In this document: piece after piece, positions 40,301-53,400 of the stretch | Numbering within the stretch: the stretch's first letter is position 1 | Layout: each line of letters starts with the position of its first letter | From: Fasciolopsis buskii | Lineage: Eukaryota > Platyhelminthes > Trematoda > Plagiorchiida > Fasciolidae | Length of the DNA: 64,000 nt | Direction of reading: 5' to 3' | Assembly: GCA_008360955.1 (NCBI GenBank) | Contig: LUCM01002370.1 | Location: 79,504 to 143,503, forward strand | Notes under the pieces: model-generated | What the model was told of the DNA's origin: nothing | What the model saw: the letters and a program-made list of their open reading frames with translations, nothing else | Databases searched by the model: none | Program-made: the position numbers and the translations under genes

Positions 40301-42209
40301 AACAAAAATGGACAACAAAATGCCGGAGAAGGCGGAGGATTTCAGTCATGAATATGTAAAGCTATCCCGAGGATGAGATTTTATGAAGCTTTGCGCGAAT
40401 AGAGAATATGGAACTCGTAAGACTGGGCGCATTCTTATGTGGCTGGCTGTAGGCTAGGCTGGTAGGTGCGACGGAGAGTGAAAGTTTGTAGGAAGTAAAA
40501 ATATGAGCCAGGAATGTCGCATGTGCTGTAAAATTTTTTGCCCCAGTTTTCCCTCCCGGCCTGCAGCACGGGCCAGAATTTCTGGGGGGGGTGCGCAGGC
40601 CATTCTACCGGTAGTAGTGACGGTGTTTTGCCTAATTGTAAAGATCGGCCTAAATGGGACTATTCAAGGCCATCACCGCCGTAGTTCCGGTTGAGCGGAC
40701 CAGTACTCGACATATCCCAGATAGCCTGTCTTCAACAACAACAATAATAATAATACCGTATATTTCTCGATTTGCGAGAGGCATGCGCATGGCAAAATCA
40801 ATTTTTTACAAGTATGATGCACAGGAAATGTAGATGATGGAAGTCGAATGGCATAAGATGGTGGGAGCAATAATGAGTTATTGTAGAAGCTCACTGGAAA
40901 GTGAAATGAGATGCTGCAAAGCAATATGGGAATCACAAGTATGCCAGTAAAAAGCAAAAAACGTAGAAAACTCACTTTTTAAGACCGAGAAATAGTTTCC
41001 TGGGACTGCTTGCAATTAGCGGACTCCGAGTCATCTCGTGCTTAAGTGCACTAAATGTGCTTATTGCTGGCGCACAACAACGGCGGAGCCCGGCGGTGCA
41101 TATTGATAAATGGCTAGAGACACCAAACGTCGGAAGCGTTACGTAACGGACGGAAACGTTAAGCTAAAGGGAAGACAAGCAGTGGTACTGCGGTGATTGG
41201 ATGGAAGTGGTGAAAAAAAAGGCGGAACGTCAGGCAAATTGGATGAGACACGTAGCTGACAACAAATGGCCAAAAAATGCTGAGAGCGGAAAACGATTAT
41301 CTCAAAGTATCTGGAGGAAATTTGTGAAGCTTTGGATACGGAACTTCAAGGATATTGATAATATCTACATATGGATGGTGGTAAGCTTTACCAAGATGCG
41401 CGTCAGATAAGAGATTTTGTGTATTAGCAATCGTTGAATACACTATCCAAGAATGGCTATTATGCTGCCATTTTTGTTGTCGTAGCATTTGATGTTATTC
41501 AGCAGTACGGGTGGGGAATATGAGGCGCGCAAGCCGTTCCGGAGACAGCAGCAATCACGGTTTTAATCGATCGCAGAAATGCGATATCCAGTGCGATAAT
41601 CCGCGTAGTTACCGTTGACCGGGCCAGAGCTGGAGGGCCAGTTCTAGCTAACAGGAATGACAGGGTAGCAGATTCGGAATCGCCAGTACGAGGACAGAAG
41701 CGTTAGCAGCGCGTCTGCTGCGGATGCGACATCTGAAACGCAGGAGAGAAGTAATCTGGCTTGGGTGCCAACTTGGGTTTATGGTGATTATTGGATCGCG
41801 ACAACATACCTACACCGCAGTGAATCTGTTCCGTAAAGTGTGGCAACTAGAATGAGCAACGGTGGCAGTTTTAGGCGTAGATGAATTTTGGGGGCTGCCA
41901 AGAACGACCTACTCAGCTCTGCGAAGTCAGTGAAGAGGATAAGATGGCATGAAGAGCGAGAAGTACACAGGCTGGTGTTTAAAATCACAGGATGTGATCA
42001 GAGCATGGATCCTACAATAAGTACGCTGACATTTTCGTTCACCCATATTGGGAGAATTTCGAGAGTTAGTTGCTCAGGCCATTGGTGAAGAGGGTACATC
42101 ACTACAAGGGAGGTCAAAAAGTACATTAGTGGGGACGTGTGATAAAGTGAAGAAGTTAGAGGTGAAGCCGAATCCCCGATGATAATCTCAGCAAAGAATC
42201 GGTCACGAA
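40301..42209. other. Intergenic, no gene seen
   Basis: Apart from the (AAC)(AAT) microsatellite I recognise nothing. If the Gypsy relic once continued into pol, that part is no longer readable here. Confidence 0.5.
40734..40754. repeat. (AAC)n(AAT)n microsatellite
   Basis: Three AAC units followed by four AAT units. Short trinucleotide tails like this often end LINE or SINE copies, but no element was identified at its left. Confidence 0.75.
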
Positions 42210-43130
42210 CTAAAATTCTATCCCATGTTCGTAGGCCTCGTCTAGTCCAATGTTAGCTCTCGTCAGGCTAGTTAAGAGCTGGACATCCAATAACTTTGCC
42301 AGATGGGCTTTGAACAGGGCCAAATTTGGGCACGACCGCAGGGAACTAGGGAGTTTGTTCCACAATTTAAAGTAGGCAAATTTAAAGAATTTAGCCCTGA
42401 TCGATAGTCGAGTCCGGGGTATTCATAAAGAGTAGTATCTACTACGAAGTGAATATGGGGGACAATCGGCTTCGCGTGTGACGTTTGTAGTAGAGTGGAC
42501 ATTATTATGGCAAAGATTAAAGAGAAAAGTAAGGTTTAATTTAACTCGACGAAGCCCCAATGGTTCACGTTCAAGCAGCTCGCATCTGGCCCTTTAGTTT
42601 AAGCTAAATGAGGGACCTAGGAGATTTCTAGTGAATGCACGCTGCACATTCTCGATTGCAATTCGATCGATTTTAAGCATATGCGTAAAGATAATCGGGC
42701 GGTACTCAAGGTGTGGCCTAGCATGGGACTTGAAGGTGATAATTCTGCAGTCTTTAGTGCGGAATGCCCTTAAGATCATTGTGGCGGTTCTCTTAGCTAT
42801 AGCGATCTGATAGTGGGCCTGCTCGTGGAAGTTGAAAGAGCAGGAGTATTGCAACCCTAAGTCCTTAACTGTGTGTGATACAAGAATTGGCATGCCGGTT
42901 ATGGAGAGGGCGCCCGAGGGAACATGGCATTTATATGTTATCAAAGAGCTTTTGTCAGCAGAAAACTTCATAAGCCACTGAGAACACCAGTTATCAAGAG
43001 ACTCTAGGTCTTCATTGATAAGTCCAAACAATGAAATATCAATTTTAGTGGCTTCGCCATAAATTTGATCCGAACCTGCAGTCCGAAGTGACAATTGCAA
43101 TATGTGGTCCGCCCCCGTAGACTTATCAAA
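42210..43130 (-). pseudogene. LINE reverse transcriptase, C-terminal half (CR1/Jockey-like), 5'-truncated
   Basis: The minus-strand frame 43100-42594 is intact for 168 codons. It contains DLESLDNWCSQWLMKFSADK and KDLGLQYSCSFNFHEQ, typical of the region after the FADD motif in Jockey/CR1-type RTs. Downstream, past one stop, the same reading resumes with AKFFKFAYFKLWNKLPSSLR and FKAHLAKLL, the conserved C-terminal block of these LINEs, with a TAG stop near 42210. Only about three in-frame stops interrupt about 300 codons, so this copy is younger than the one in intron 5. The catalytic core upstream of 43130 is not recognisable, which suggests 5' truncation. Confidence 0.8.
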
Positions 43131-46100
43131 AGAATTGATGTGCGGGCAATGCCGCTAGAGGTCAAGAATGAACCATTTGGCCATTCACTGTAATAGGATC
43201 TGTGACGTCGAAGGCAATGTCTTCACGGGTCCCATCCATTCAATTTGATGTTTCATAATCTAGCACATCCAGGAAGCTGCCGATGGCAACTAGACTACAT
43301 TTATTCGGCCGAGTTTTAGGATCAACGTGGTATGGAGATGGGTGCAGGCTTTGAAATTTTGCTTCACCCATGAGGTCATTCACTGTGAAGGAACGGGGCA
43401 TTAGCTCACTGCCCCCAAATGGTGGTGGAATTTGGAGAGTTTAATTGGCAATTACATGGACATTGTCACTGGCACTTCCAGACTGGTCATTTGCAGTGCG
43501 AACGTTCGGTTGCGAATTTTGAAATTCAGAAGAACATTTGGAGAAGTCATGAATTGTAACATTTTATAATCGTTGCTGCTGTAGCCAAAACCTGGCTGAT
43601 GTACGTGATCGTTCTGACTCAGTTTCTGGGAGAGAAATGCTAAGGAGTACCATGAATGGTAATCCATGTGTGAATGCTTCGCCGGGCTGAGTGACTACCA
43701 ACGGTAAACGGTATATTTTACGTCTGCAGAATGGTTCAGAAGGTAAACTAGCAGGCCAGTAGCATTCTGCTACAGATAACGGCCACTTAAAGAACTGGCT
43801 ACAATAAAGAACGTCAGATAAAGGAACATAAAACGAAACTGTTTGAGTTGCATGATTTTTCTGAACCACACGATGGTGTTGAGAGTTGCAGAAGCTCGTG
43901 GATGGAAAAGCGAGCGGCAGGGCCAATTTGTATATCTGCTGTTAGAAACAAACAAGCAGGCCCATAGAATATGTGCTATGTGGCATAAACTCCCTTAGGT
44001 TAGGGTCAAGTTAGAGCTAGAAATATGACAGCGTAAGCTTAGGCAAAAGTGGCGAAATGGTTAATTAGAGGTTCATTCGAAATTCCGTGCTCGGTAAAAC
44101 TGAGGGAAATAGTCTCTCTAGGAACATGGTTCTAACGCTGATAACAATGTTAAAATAATGCAATGGTTAGCTGACAACTTGATACGAGTACCAACGTAGC
44201 ACAGCCCTGTTTGAAGTCTTTTCCGCAGTCAACGGTTCCCTCCACTATATTGATTTGCTGTGCTTCGATAATAACAATAAAAATTATTGAATCTACTGTA
44301 TAAGGAGGCACGCAGAAGGTCAAGGTAAAAGCAACGGGGGATGAACCTCCATCACCGGTTGACCGAGCGAATTTTGTTTCTCACAGAAGTAAGCAGCGGC
44401 AAATTTAAGTGCATTACTTGGACCAACAGTATGCCTTCATGGTGGAAAATTCCCCGAAACATTTTGGCACTGCGGAGGCTACGCTTAATGCTGAAGCACG
44501 GGTACATACTTGGGAGTATGTGAGCAGGTATAAGACAGAGGACGCTACTTTTGCCTCTTCATTTGAATCATACCTGCAAAATTTTGGCAGCGCGTCACAA
44601 GCATAACATTGCCAAACACGTTTCCTAGAGCAGCATAATCTTGTTCACAGGAGGAGACAATATGTAAATCTGCTAATAACAATTTCATTTCAGATGCTTA
44701 ACGTCAGTTTTTACCAAGAAAATCAGCGGCAGTGGCAAAATAAGTAGGGCTGAAAAGCACAGAGTAGGTGGTGTAATCTCGCACTCTTGCAAAGCCAGTC
44801 GAAAGATTGGTACAAGAAAGCATTCCCTGCCCCTTAAACGCAAGACCCGCTGGTTGAGATTATATCGTGTTCTAATCAGGTTTGCGGGTTTGTCTTGTAA
44901 TTGATTGGTCACACCTGATTACGACCAAGCAGTCCGAGTTTGGAAGCTGTTGGAGAAACTGCCTTAGCAGCCTTCCTCCAAAATGAATGCCGCCTTCCGT
45001 TGCCAGGTCGAATCCGAAAAAGGTAACTGAGCGAGGCTCGCATCATTGTGTGTAGCTACGAGGCTAACATACACTTCCAAACGAAAACGCCATGGTTCTT
45101 CCAGAGCCGCCAGAGCTGGAAGATGTCTTTTTTGCCGTTTACCATTGCAGACGTTGGGCTGAACTCATCGTGACTCCATGATGTATATGCGATATTGTTT
45201 TGCTTCGTCGTCAAAATACCTTGGCAAGGATACACTACGGTTCAGGCCATATACATCCGCCCCAACACTGAGCCCCAAGAACGAAGATTCTTGGTATTTC
45301 TCAAGATTTTGTAAAGTATATGGAAAGGAAAACTAAATTTATGCACCCTTAATGCATTAGGTACATCCCAAGGTCAAAGAATGATCCATCGAAGGTGGAA
45401 ATGGATTAGAAAATTCAAAAAATGAATAAACATTTCGCTTGTCACATCGCCTTCTTCAGCTGCTTCCGTGTCCGATCATGAGTTTCTGGAGAAAATTTGG
45501 TGAGATTTTCGCCCTTCGACGACAGTTGTTGGCTGCGAGTCAAACCAGTTAAACTCATTATGGAGATCTTGGTAACAACCCGTTGGCCTCCAAAAGGGCG
45601 AACGAAAACTTACGCGATACCAGTTACCCTGAACGATCGATGTAAACATTGATGGGCCTTCAATTTTACAGGCAAAGGTTTTGCAGACAGTCCCTAGTGG
45701 GACTTATGGTGACTGCCCCCTGATTCCCTTTAGCAGGTCGTGGTAATAGGTTGGTTAGGTCAGCTGAATATGAAAGAACCCAGGGGAAATTGTTCTGATC
45801 TAGAATAAGGTTTGTTTTCTTGCCATGATTGGGCATCAATTCCAGGGGCAATCGTTTCTCAGATGTTGTCTCCCGGTAGATCTACGCCAGAGCAACTATG
45901 ACAAATATCCGGGAAAAGGTGAGGCATTGTATACTTTGCTGCAGTAGAGTAGTGCAAAATGCCTGTGATGAAAACTTCATAAGCGTTGGTGTGCCCTATT
46001 CGTCTGACGAGGTGAGATGTTCTTCTTTAGTAAGCAGCTTAACACGTCGCAATGTGCTGATTGCCCGATGAAGTTCATTCTGCAGCTGTAGATGCAAACT

Positions 46101-47544
46101 GATAATTTTTCAGAGGGTTCAATTTATATTGCATCCTTGAACGTTCGCAAATAAATGCATATGGAGTAGCAATGTTATCTTTCTTATGGATGCCTGTGGG
46201 CTAAGAAAAAGACAATGAATTATGCACCGCTGAATGCAGTAACTCGAAGCGTAAATTTTGTTTACTTCGGTACATTAAAAATCGCAAGAGACTGTCCACT
46301 CACCAACAGTCTAACCGAACCCAATCAGCCGCACGCGATATGACGTACATGTTCAGGTTTACATTATAAAAAACCTTCGAGCGCCATCGACCGCCTTGTT
46401 TTTCTTTTATGCGGCCCACGCTTATAGGGAAAAGTATTTGGGTAAACAGATAGGCTTGTGTATCTGTATACCCATGGGCACATGAGAAATCTGGGAGCCC
46501 ATAATCTGCTTTAGGGCTTAAGTTTCGCTGTTTAGCATTTTCCTGTCATGGATTCTCAAATAAGGGTGTAATTTAGCCGGATTTGGAAGCTTTTGAGGAA
46601 ATCAACCTTCGTGTGATTCCTGGGAGATCACGGGAGGACTTTCAAGATAGTTTTGCAGGCGCCTGTTTTAAACTTGATTTCCGAGACTCCACCCAGGTAG
46701 CACGCCTGATCCGAACACTGTTCGGTAAAGGTCCGGGAAACCTCCGGTGAATCCAGACACTGCATACGTAAAAAACCGAGCGCACGACGGGTGCCTATCC
46801 GGTGCCGGCTGGGAAAACGAAAATCCGCGCAATCGTTTGCATCCTGTCCCATGCCAATCAATGATTTTTAAAGCTTTTAAAATGTAGACGCATGAAATAG
46901 CAAAATGGTAAACTTCTGATCATTCTTAAGTAAGTAGCACGCATCCGGTGAACGTTCTGCTGCGACAAAATCCCAAACACGCTATGCTCCTGCGCAGTGG
47001 TTTACGACGATTCAATCGGGGTCGAACTGCATCGAAATCAATGAACATAAGATTTAAAAAATAATTAATTACGACAAGTAATTTAAAGTGGCGTCCAGTT
47101 CCGAGTGCATTATGCGTATTCAAAACGGTTTTTCTCCGATAGATAAAAGGAATAAAGGAAAGCACAATCAGTCGAAACAGGCAGTATAAACAGAGTTTTT
47201 GGGCTGTTTCACTGAAAACGATCGCTCATTCTAGGAAAATGTTTAATGGGTGTCATGCACTAGTTTTTTCTGTTACCAGTAAAAGTAACGATGAGTCGAA
47301 GTTTCTGGGAAATCGATTGCATACCAATAACAGTAACGGACACATTATTTGAATCGGGTGAAAACAATACATGGCAATAAGTGTACCTGCGCAGTTTTCG
47401 TCCGTAACCTTGGTCTCGTGTATCGGTGTACCGATGTCTCGCGATTCTCTCAATATCAAGGACTGGACCTTCCTAGAATACCTATATTGTTTTCACGACA
47501 TCTCTTTGATAGTATTCAGTCAACTAGTGACGTCTCCCACAAAT
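43131..47544. other. Intergenic, no gene seen
   Basis: Several short frames (for example 43926-43564 minus, 120 codons; 44409-44606 plus) have no recognisable motifs. The left end may include the unreadable upstream part of the LINE at 42.2-43.1 kb. Confidence 0.5.
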
Positions 47545-47960
47545 GGATGGGTGGAAACAGCCGTTTTTCCACTAGTTCCGAGCCGGTTATACTGCAAATC
47601 CAGTTCTTCAACAATGGTCGCAGTCAGCATTCTGCGCACCGTGATGTAGCGGAACATGGATTTGCTCTTCCGGATCGCTTGTTTAACCCAGCGTTGACCG
47701 CCCAGCACCGTCTTCACTTGTGACTTGCTCTTGCAAGTCTCACTCACGTGCTCCTGTCAAAATATACTCAACCTGCTACCGCTTCCGACTGCCTTTTTCG
47801 TGTGAGGTAAAAATGTCAGGGTTGCCATTGTCGAAATCGTACAGATCCAAGTAAGTGTGACGCATAACCGGTCACAATGGTTAAGGGCTAGTAAAGGGAA
47901 TATCAAATCAGCTTTGAGACAGTCCGGTTTTACAAACTGGTGGCCCGACTTGATTGACTG
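47545..47960 (-). repeat. Unclassified dispersed repeat family 1, copy A
   Basis: Its reverse complement is colinear with 62615-63000. Shared landmarks in order are TGTAAAACCG-GACTGTCT, CCCTTAACC-TTGTGACC, GAAGCG-T-G…GTTGAGTATATTT and CATGTTCCGCTACA. It forms an inverted pair with copy C next to it. The short ORFs in it differ between copies and no protein is recognised. Confidence 0.7.
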
Positions 47961-48300
47961 GCCACATAAGTTTCTGTTCCGCTTGCTTGCCCTTAACCGT
48001 TGTAACCTGACATTTGACCTGCACACGGAAAAAGCTGTCGGAAGCGATAGCAGGTTGAGTATGTTTTGACAGCATCACGTGAGTGGGGCGTGCAATCGCA
48101 ACGCACAGGTGGCGAGGGCGCTAGGCGGTCCAAGTTCAGTTAATCAAGCTATCCGTGGGAAAACATCCATATTCCGCTACAGTGGTATCAACTTCCCTGG
48201 CCCCACAATGCTTCAGTACATGGACCTGGAATTTTTATGAAAGCCACGGACGTCTTACTGTTGCGTTGAATTTGCCCATTAATCTCAACGCTTTTTCCAG
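47960..48300 (+). repeat. Unclassified dispersed repeat family 1, copy C (inverted relative to A)
   Basis: GAAGCGATAGCAGGTTGAGT at 48043-48062 is nearly the reverse complement of 47767-47786, and CCATATTCCGCTACAG near 48170 repeats the family landmark. About 50 bp found in copies A and B between the CCTTAACC and TGACATTT marks is missing here. A and C face each other around about 47950. Confidence 0.65.
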
Positions 48301-51300
48301 ACTGACCAGTACATTTAAGTTCAATGCTCTGGTAGAATGGCAATGACTAACTTTATCGGCCACAAGCTATACATCCGGGCGGCGACTGATGCGGTCCAAA
48401 CCTTATAAGGATTTGGTTTTTGAACTGTTTTCCGACGGTTCTGGGACGTATTTCCTGATTGGCAGTTAATCTGGTATGTGTCTGTGTACATTTAACTGAT
48501 AACTAGCAGGCAGGTCCGGGCTTTTCAGAGGACTTACTTCAAACTCACATGACATCAAGAAATATAAAATAACAATTATTTTGGGATAAAAATGACGATC
48601 GGTTGACAAGAAGTTGATGGTTGCCCAGTCAACGCGAACGCTCCCAGAAAGCCCTGAATCAGCCCAACTATAGACCGCGGGACCGATCCCAAAACAAGCA
48701 GTTCAAAACAACCATGGGTTGTTTTGGGAATTGTTTCGCATAAACGTCGACAAAAACCCCGGTATATATTTTACATTCCCTCACAACCCCCTCCTAAAAG
48801 CCTACTAAAACCCTGATAAAATCGCTCGTAAAAAGAAATCCTGTGGCGCGCAACGTAACTCCAAATGCGATTTAGGGACGCCCATGCATTTCCGGCGTCA
48901 ATTTTTGTATCCCACTTCCCTCCCCTAACGCAACGACCTTCGGCAAAACAAAATATGACCAGGGTTGTTGTCTGGAAATGTATTACGACATAAATTGGAC
49001 AATGTACATCAAATGCTGAGCGACTGTATGGATTGGGTTAGTCCGTTTATGAATGAGCATTCAGTTGCCGTTCTTCCATATCCTGAAATTAAAAGGAATT
49101 ATGCATTAACTTAGTGCATTTGTATGGGCACAACCGGTCCTTTAGTTGCTCAAAACCTGAGTAACTGTGCTAACGATGACATTACTACTCCATGCACATT
49201 TATCTACTAACGCTTTAGCAAACAAGAAATAGGCAACTATCCACCACTGCACCTGCAATTGCAAGGCAAGATACATTACGCTGCCATCATATGCCCATGG
49301 GCATTTATCAATCGTAATACGGGATTACTCAATTCGCCTGCATGGGAGCACTTAGTCGAACTTAAATTCCGCGGCTTAATATACACTGCGAAGTTCGAAC
49401 GTGCACTTTGATAATCCGCGGTGCACCACGCAGGCAACTGGAATCGCCAGAAACAAGCACAATCCTCGAGACATCTATGCATCTTTTGTTAACAAACTTA
49501 GAAATTAAAATGCCCAGCAAAGTGGTATTCCTTTGCTTCTAGCTTAGTTTGTTAGCCGGCCGTTGGTAAAAATTTTCCTGTAAATATTTTCAGCCTGAAC
49601 AAAACGACAGGCTATGCGGCGACAAACATAAAGAAGTTGTCAGCAACTTTAATGAAAGCTTACCTACTACCATTGTACAAACTTTCGTGCCAGAGACATC
49701 CGTTTCCCATGGGTACCTTTATCGTTCAGCTAACTCAGGACGGATTTCGTCATTAACTGCGGCATGATATCCCGAGTTCCATCATCAAATGTGAATGAAC
49801 GTATGTTAGTGAAACATTTGGTCTCAAACATTAATGGATTATTATGCGCAACCTACTGCGCGGTCGTAATTTGGGTTCTGGTTGCCTCCAATGATAAATG
49901 CACCTGCATCTGGCGCATGATAGAAATCACGGATATTGCAGGAACTAAGTCTGTTTGCATCAAAGATATAAACCCCAAGCATGACTGACCTTTAACGTCC
50001 ATGTTAATGCTTTGTGTTCGGTCCAGGATTTTCGCTCTGAAAGCTTATATTATATATTGCCACTATAAAAAATGTCTAATTTACGGGTGTCATTTGTTAG
50101 ATCATTTAACCAAGCGACAACTGCATTTCTAGTTGATGCAGCAACTTACTCAGTTTCTTCATCTGTATTATCACCGCAACCAATTAATGACACAAAACTC
50201 TTTCGCCCGTAACAACCTCCCGATAAATCTGACACATCATCCGCAAGCACTACACTTTTTCCTATTAAATATTCGCAGCCTCCGCCCGAGTCAAGATATA
50301 TCAAGCTATCGCTTGTTTATTGTGAACAACGAAAAGCCTTAGGTACCCTCGCATAGATCTCTTATCTGCTGTTCATACTCTGAGGGCTGCAGTGGTTCTA
50401 CCTGGGTGTAAATAACCCTCAACTTTTCCTTCATTCGTCTCTACATTGACGTGCTGGAGTAAACACGTACATAACCACGATCTGGAGCTATTTGTCAACT
50501 TAATTCTTGCCGTAATATTTATAACGGAATTCCTAGACAGCGGCAAATTACATAGGAATTGATGTCGTGAATTCCGTGCATGGACACAATGGAAAACGGA
50601 ACGTCCAAAATGAAATGGCAGAGGAAAATGGGTCAGGCAACAATGTGTAGGAAGCAAACTTAAACATGCATCTAATAAGTAAGTTTTGTAATTGAGTGTG
50701 GAAAAAATATTGTTCCCTTTTCTAAGTAAGTTCCGTAAACCAGTTAGCATCATTCTCAAGGGATGCCATTCAGGTGATTCACAATAATGTGTCAGACAAA
50801 CTGCAAGGATCTAATTAAGGGCTCAGTGGTAAAAGTAATTTTAAGGCATAAACTTAGCCCAAATCTCAGATCAACGTTCAAACAAGTGTTATGGTTCCAA
50901 CAATAGCAATCCACAACATACACTCTAACACAAGTAACACGTGTTCACACAATCAATGAAGAAACCCACTGATGCGTTCAATATAAAAATGACGAAAACC
51001 ATGTCCATAACAGGGCAGCTTGCGCGTAGCAAATGATCTCCAGCAGCTCACGAGACAGAATAACGTTCACCAGTAGACCTAATTAATACCTCCAGAAATT
51101 CGGAAGCCTCAAGGAAGATTTCATCGTGAAATCTGTAAAGTATGGGGAATGTCGTGGAGGGAAACCATCAAATATGGCCTAATAATGCAGTTATTTATCC
51201 GCATTCCTTGAAATTAACAAATGTTCAATATATGTAATCAATAATATGCTTAGTGTTTTGGCCTTCAGAGCAAGTAGAAATTCTAAAAACTCGTGTGACA

Positions 51301-53244
51301 TAAAGCCAATTCAATAAATGGTCCCTAGCGGACTATTTTGGGGCGTTTTAAAAATTAAATTGACGCAAATAATCACTGTCCAAACGTCGATTCTGGCAGT
51401 ACGAAAGGAAAACTAGCGGGATCAGTGCACCGTGAGATGCACATGAACTCTAAGTAAATCTAAGTATCAACTGAGTATCACTTTTCTGAACAAGGACTTA
51501 GATACTGGGGTGAGGGCGGCCAAAATTAGGTAGCCCGCAGTCTTTTGTTTGATATTGTAGCGGTGGGGTTATTGAACGCCCGTAGGATAAATCAACAGTG
51601 CCGTCGTCATATCAACAGTGCGTACACACTGTACCCGGGATGTCCAACAATATAGAAGACCATGCTCAAACACAACCTATCACCGGAAAGCCTACGCTTC
51701 CGCTATAACTTTGCAAAAACCCTGCTGAAAGTTGTGCCACTACAGCAGTCCACTATTCGGTAAGCGCGCTTACAAATGCGTCCAAACACTTTCATCGGAG
51801 AATCTCCCAGCGATCCAAGGGTGACCGTCATTTTCCTTTTCAGTGGCTCCCCCGTACTGAACTTGCGGCCAGGCCGTGCGGCTCAGACGTGCAAGACAAA
51901 GTTGCATGATAATCCTATTTTACAAAAAGGTTTATGAACCTCCCACCAGCTTCCTTACAGCGAACGTTCAACGCCGGTGGCTCTTGATTTTCGCCATTTA
52001 AATCTGAAAGATGAGGCAAAAAGAATTATACGCTTGTATAGCAAGGTAGATAAGTAAACCAGCACACATGAATGAAAAATACTTCATTCCATGAAGGTTT
52101 TGGTAATATCTATTCTGAAGTATCCGTAGGGCCTACTCAGAAACGCGTGCCTTTTATTTTGTCATGTCAGCAACTCTTCCCAGGTTGCGGCGTGCTCGCT
52201 AAATCCACTGTTGGAATTTCCCTTTCATGTATTGCCCTCCAATGGTGGGGAAAATTTTTTTCTTGACTGCATCTGTACCGCGAGACAATGATAATATTTT
52301 TTAATTCTTGAATCGTTCGAGGGCATGCGGTGTGCATGATCCGGACGAGCCATGAAAGTGACGAAATAGGCAAACAAACACAGGAAGAAAGAGATTATCT
52401 GCAAATGATGGAAGGCCTATATAGTAGCTAATGGTACATGTACCAGGCCATATTTTTGCAATAAATGCATAACTGGTAACGAATTTCCGCGCGGATGATT
52501 TGAGTCCAACGGAGACTCCTCGCTAGTTTCACTTGCTGTCATTATTGCGCGCAACTGACGGAAATGAATCGATAACGCTACCAGAAGTTCCCGTAAGTTG
52601 ATGTGATCCCTGAACATTGGAAAAAAGCACGACTTAAACTTGGTAGATTGGGTGACGCGTGGGAAGAAAAAATGCAACAAACCAAGAAATTGGAAGTTTC
52701 GAGGCAGTTTCTAACTGAATGTATGGTCTGGTGAGCAGTATACTGAGCGGACACCGGTAGCAGAAAATGCCAAATATTGAAAGAACAATTCGTTGGGCAG
52801 ATGAAGATGCCGACATGGGACGGAAATTGTGTGATCTTTTGTCTGACTCATGCGGTGTATTTAGGGAAATTTTGATTTCGTGAATTTCAGCTAGGTTTAA
52901 CGGTGGAGGTGGAGTTGAAAGAAGCGGAAGGAGAACCAGGACTCAAATAAGGGAATGTCTGGATAAATATTGTGAATAACAGCTGTCACAAGCAGCAGTC
53001 TGTTGCCTAATTTCGAAGACCCAATTAGAGGTCAATGAGAAATAGCGGTCCTCAGCTATTTTGATGAAAAATGATGAAATGCATGTGGATCGTCAGTTCA
53101 TGTCAGATGACAATAGAACTACTGCCCCCAGAAGTCAGTTTATTACGCTTTTGGCAAGAGGACTTCGGGAAGGGGCAAGAAAGAGCCAGCACACGATGTT
53201 GCACGTGAACATAGGAAGTAGAGGGCAGTTTAGCAAAACAGTTT
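48301..53244. other. Intergenic, mostly unrecognised sequence
   Basis: It contains a short palindrome (48704-48726) and a possible LINE endonuclease scrap (50215-50345). Otherwise stops occur in all frames and no domain is recognised. The 128-codon frame at 50759-50373 (minus) has no recognisable motif. Confidence 0.5.
50215..50345 (+). pseudogene. Possible LINE endonuclease N-terminus fragment
   Basis: The plus-strand frame 50133-50342 ends with HFFLLNIRSLRPSQDISSYR, which resembles the LNIRSL...…L start of AP endonucleases in LINE ORF2. Nothing after the stop at 50342 could be matched, so the call is weak. Confidence 0.3.
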
Positions 53245-53400
53245 CATTGGCTGGGTCTGACCGAGTGCTGGCCACCAAACCTGAAAATCGCTATTTAGTG
53301 GATGAAAGCAGGAGGTGTGATCTACCGATCTATCTGCACTCGCACAGCACTGCAGCCGAGCTACTGCCCGACGTGCGCTGGCCAAAGCAGTAGATATAAC
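53245..53400 (+). repeat. Unclassified dispersed repeat family 1, copy D (partial)
   Basis: Colinear with 63030-63175 of copy B: CCAAACCTGAAAA, GTGTGATCTACC, CACTGCAGCCGAGCTACTGC and GACGTGCGCTGGCCAAAGCA. It covers only the right-hand part of the family. Confidence 0.65.

Noticed and set aside
44040..44100. tRNA-like A box and B box (GTGGCGAAATGGTTAA … GGTTCATTCGAA)
   Set aside because: The spacing is too short and no acceptor or anticodon stem can be drawn. At best it is a scrap of a tRNA-derived SINE.
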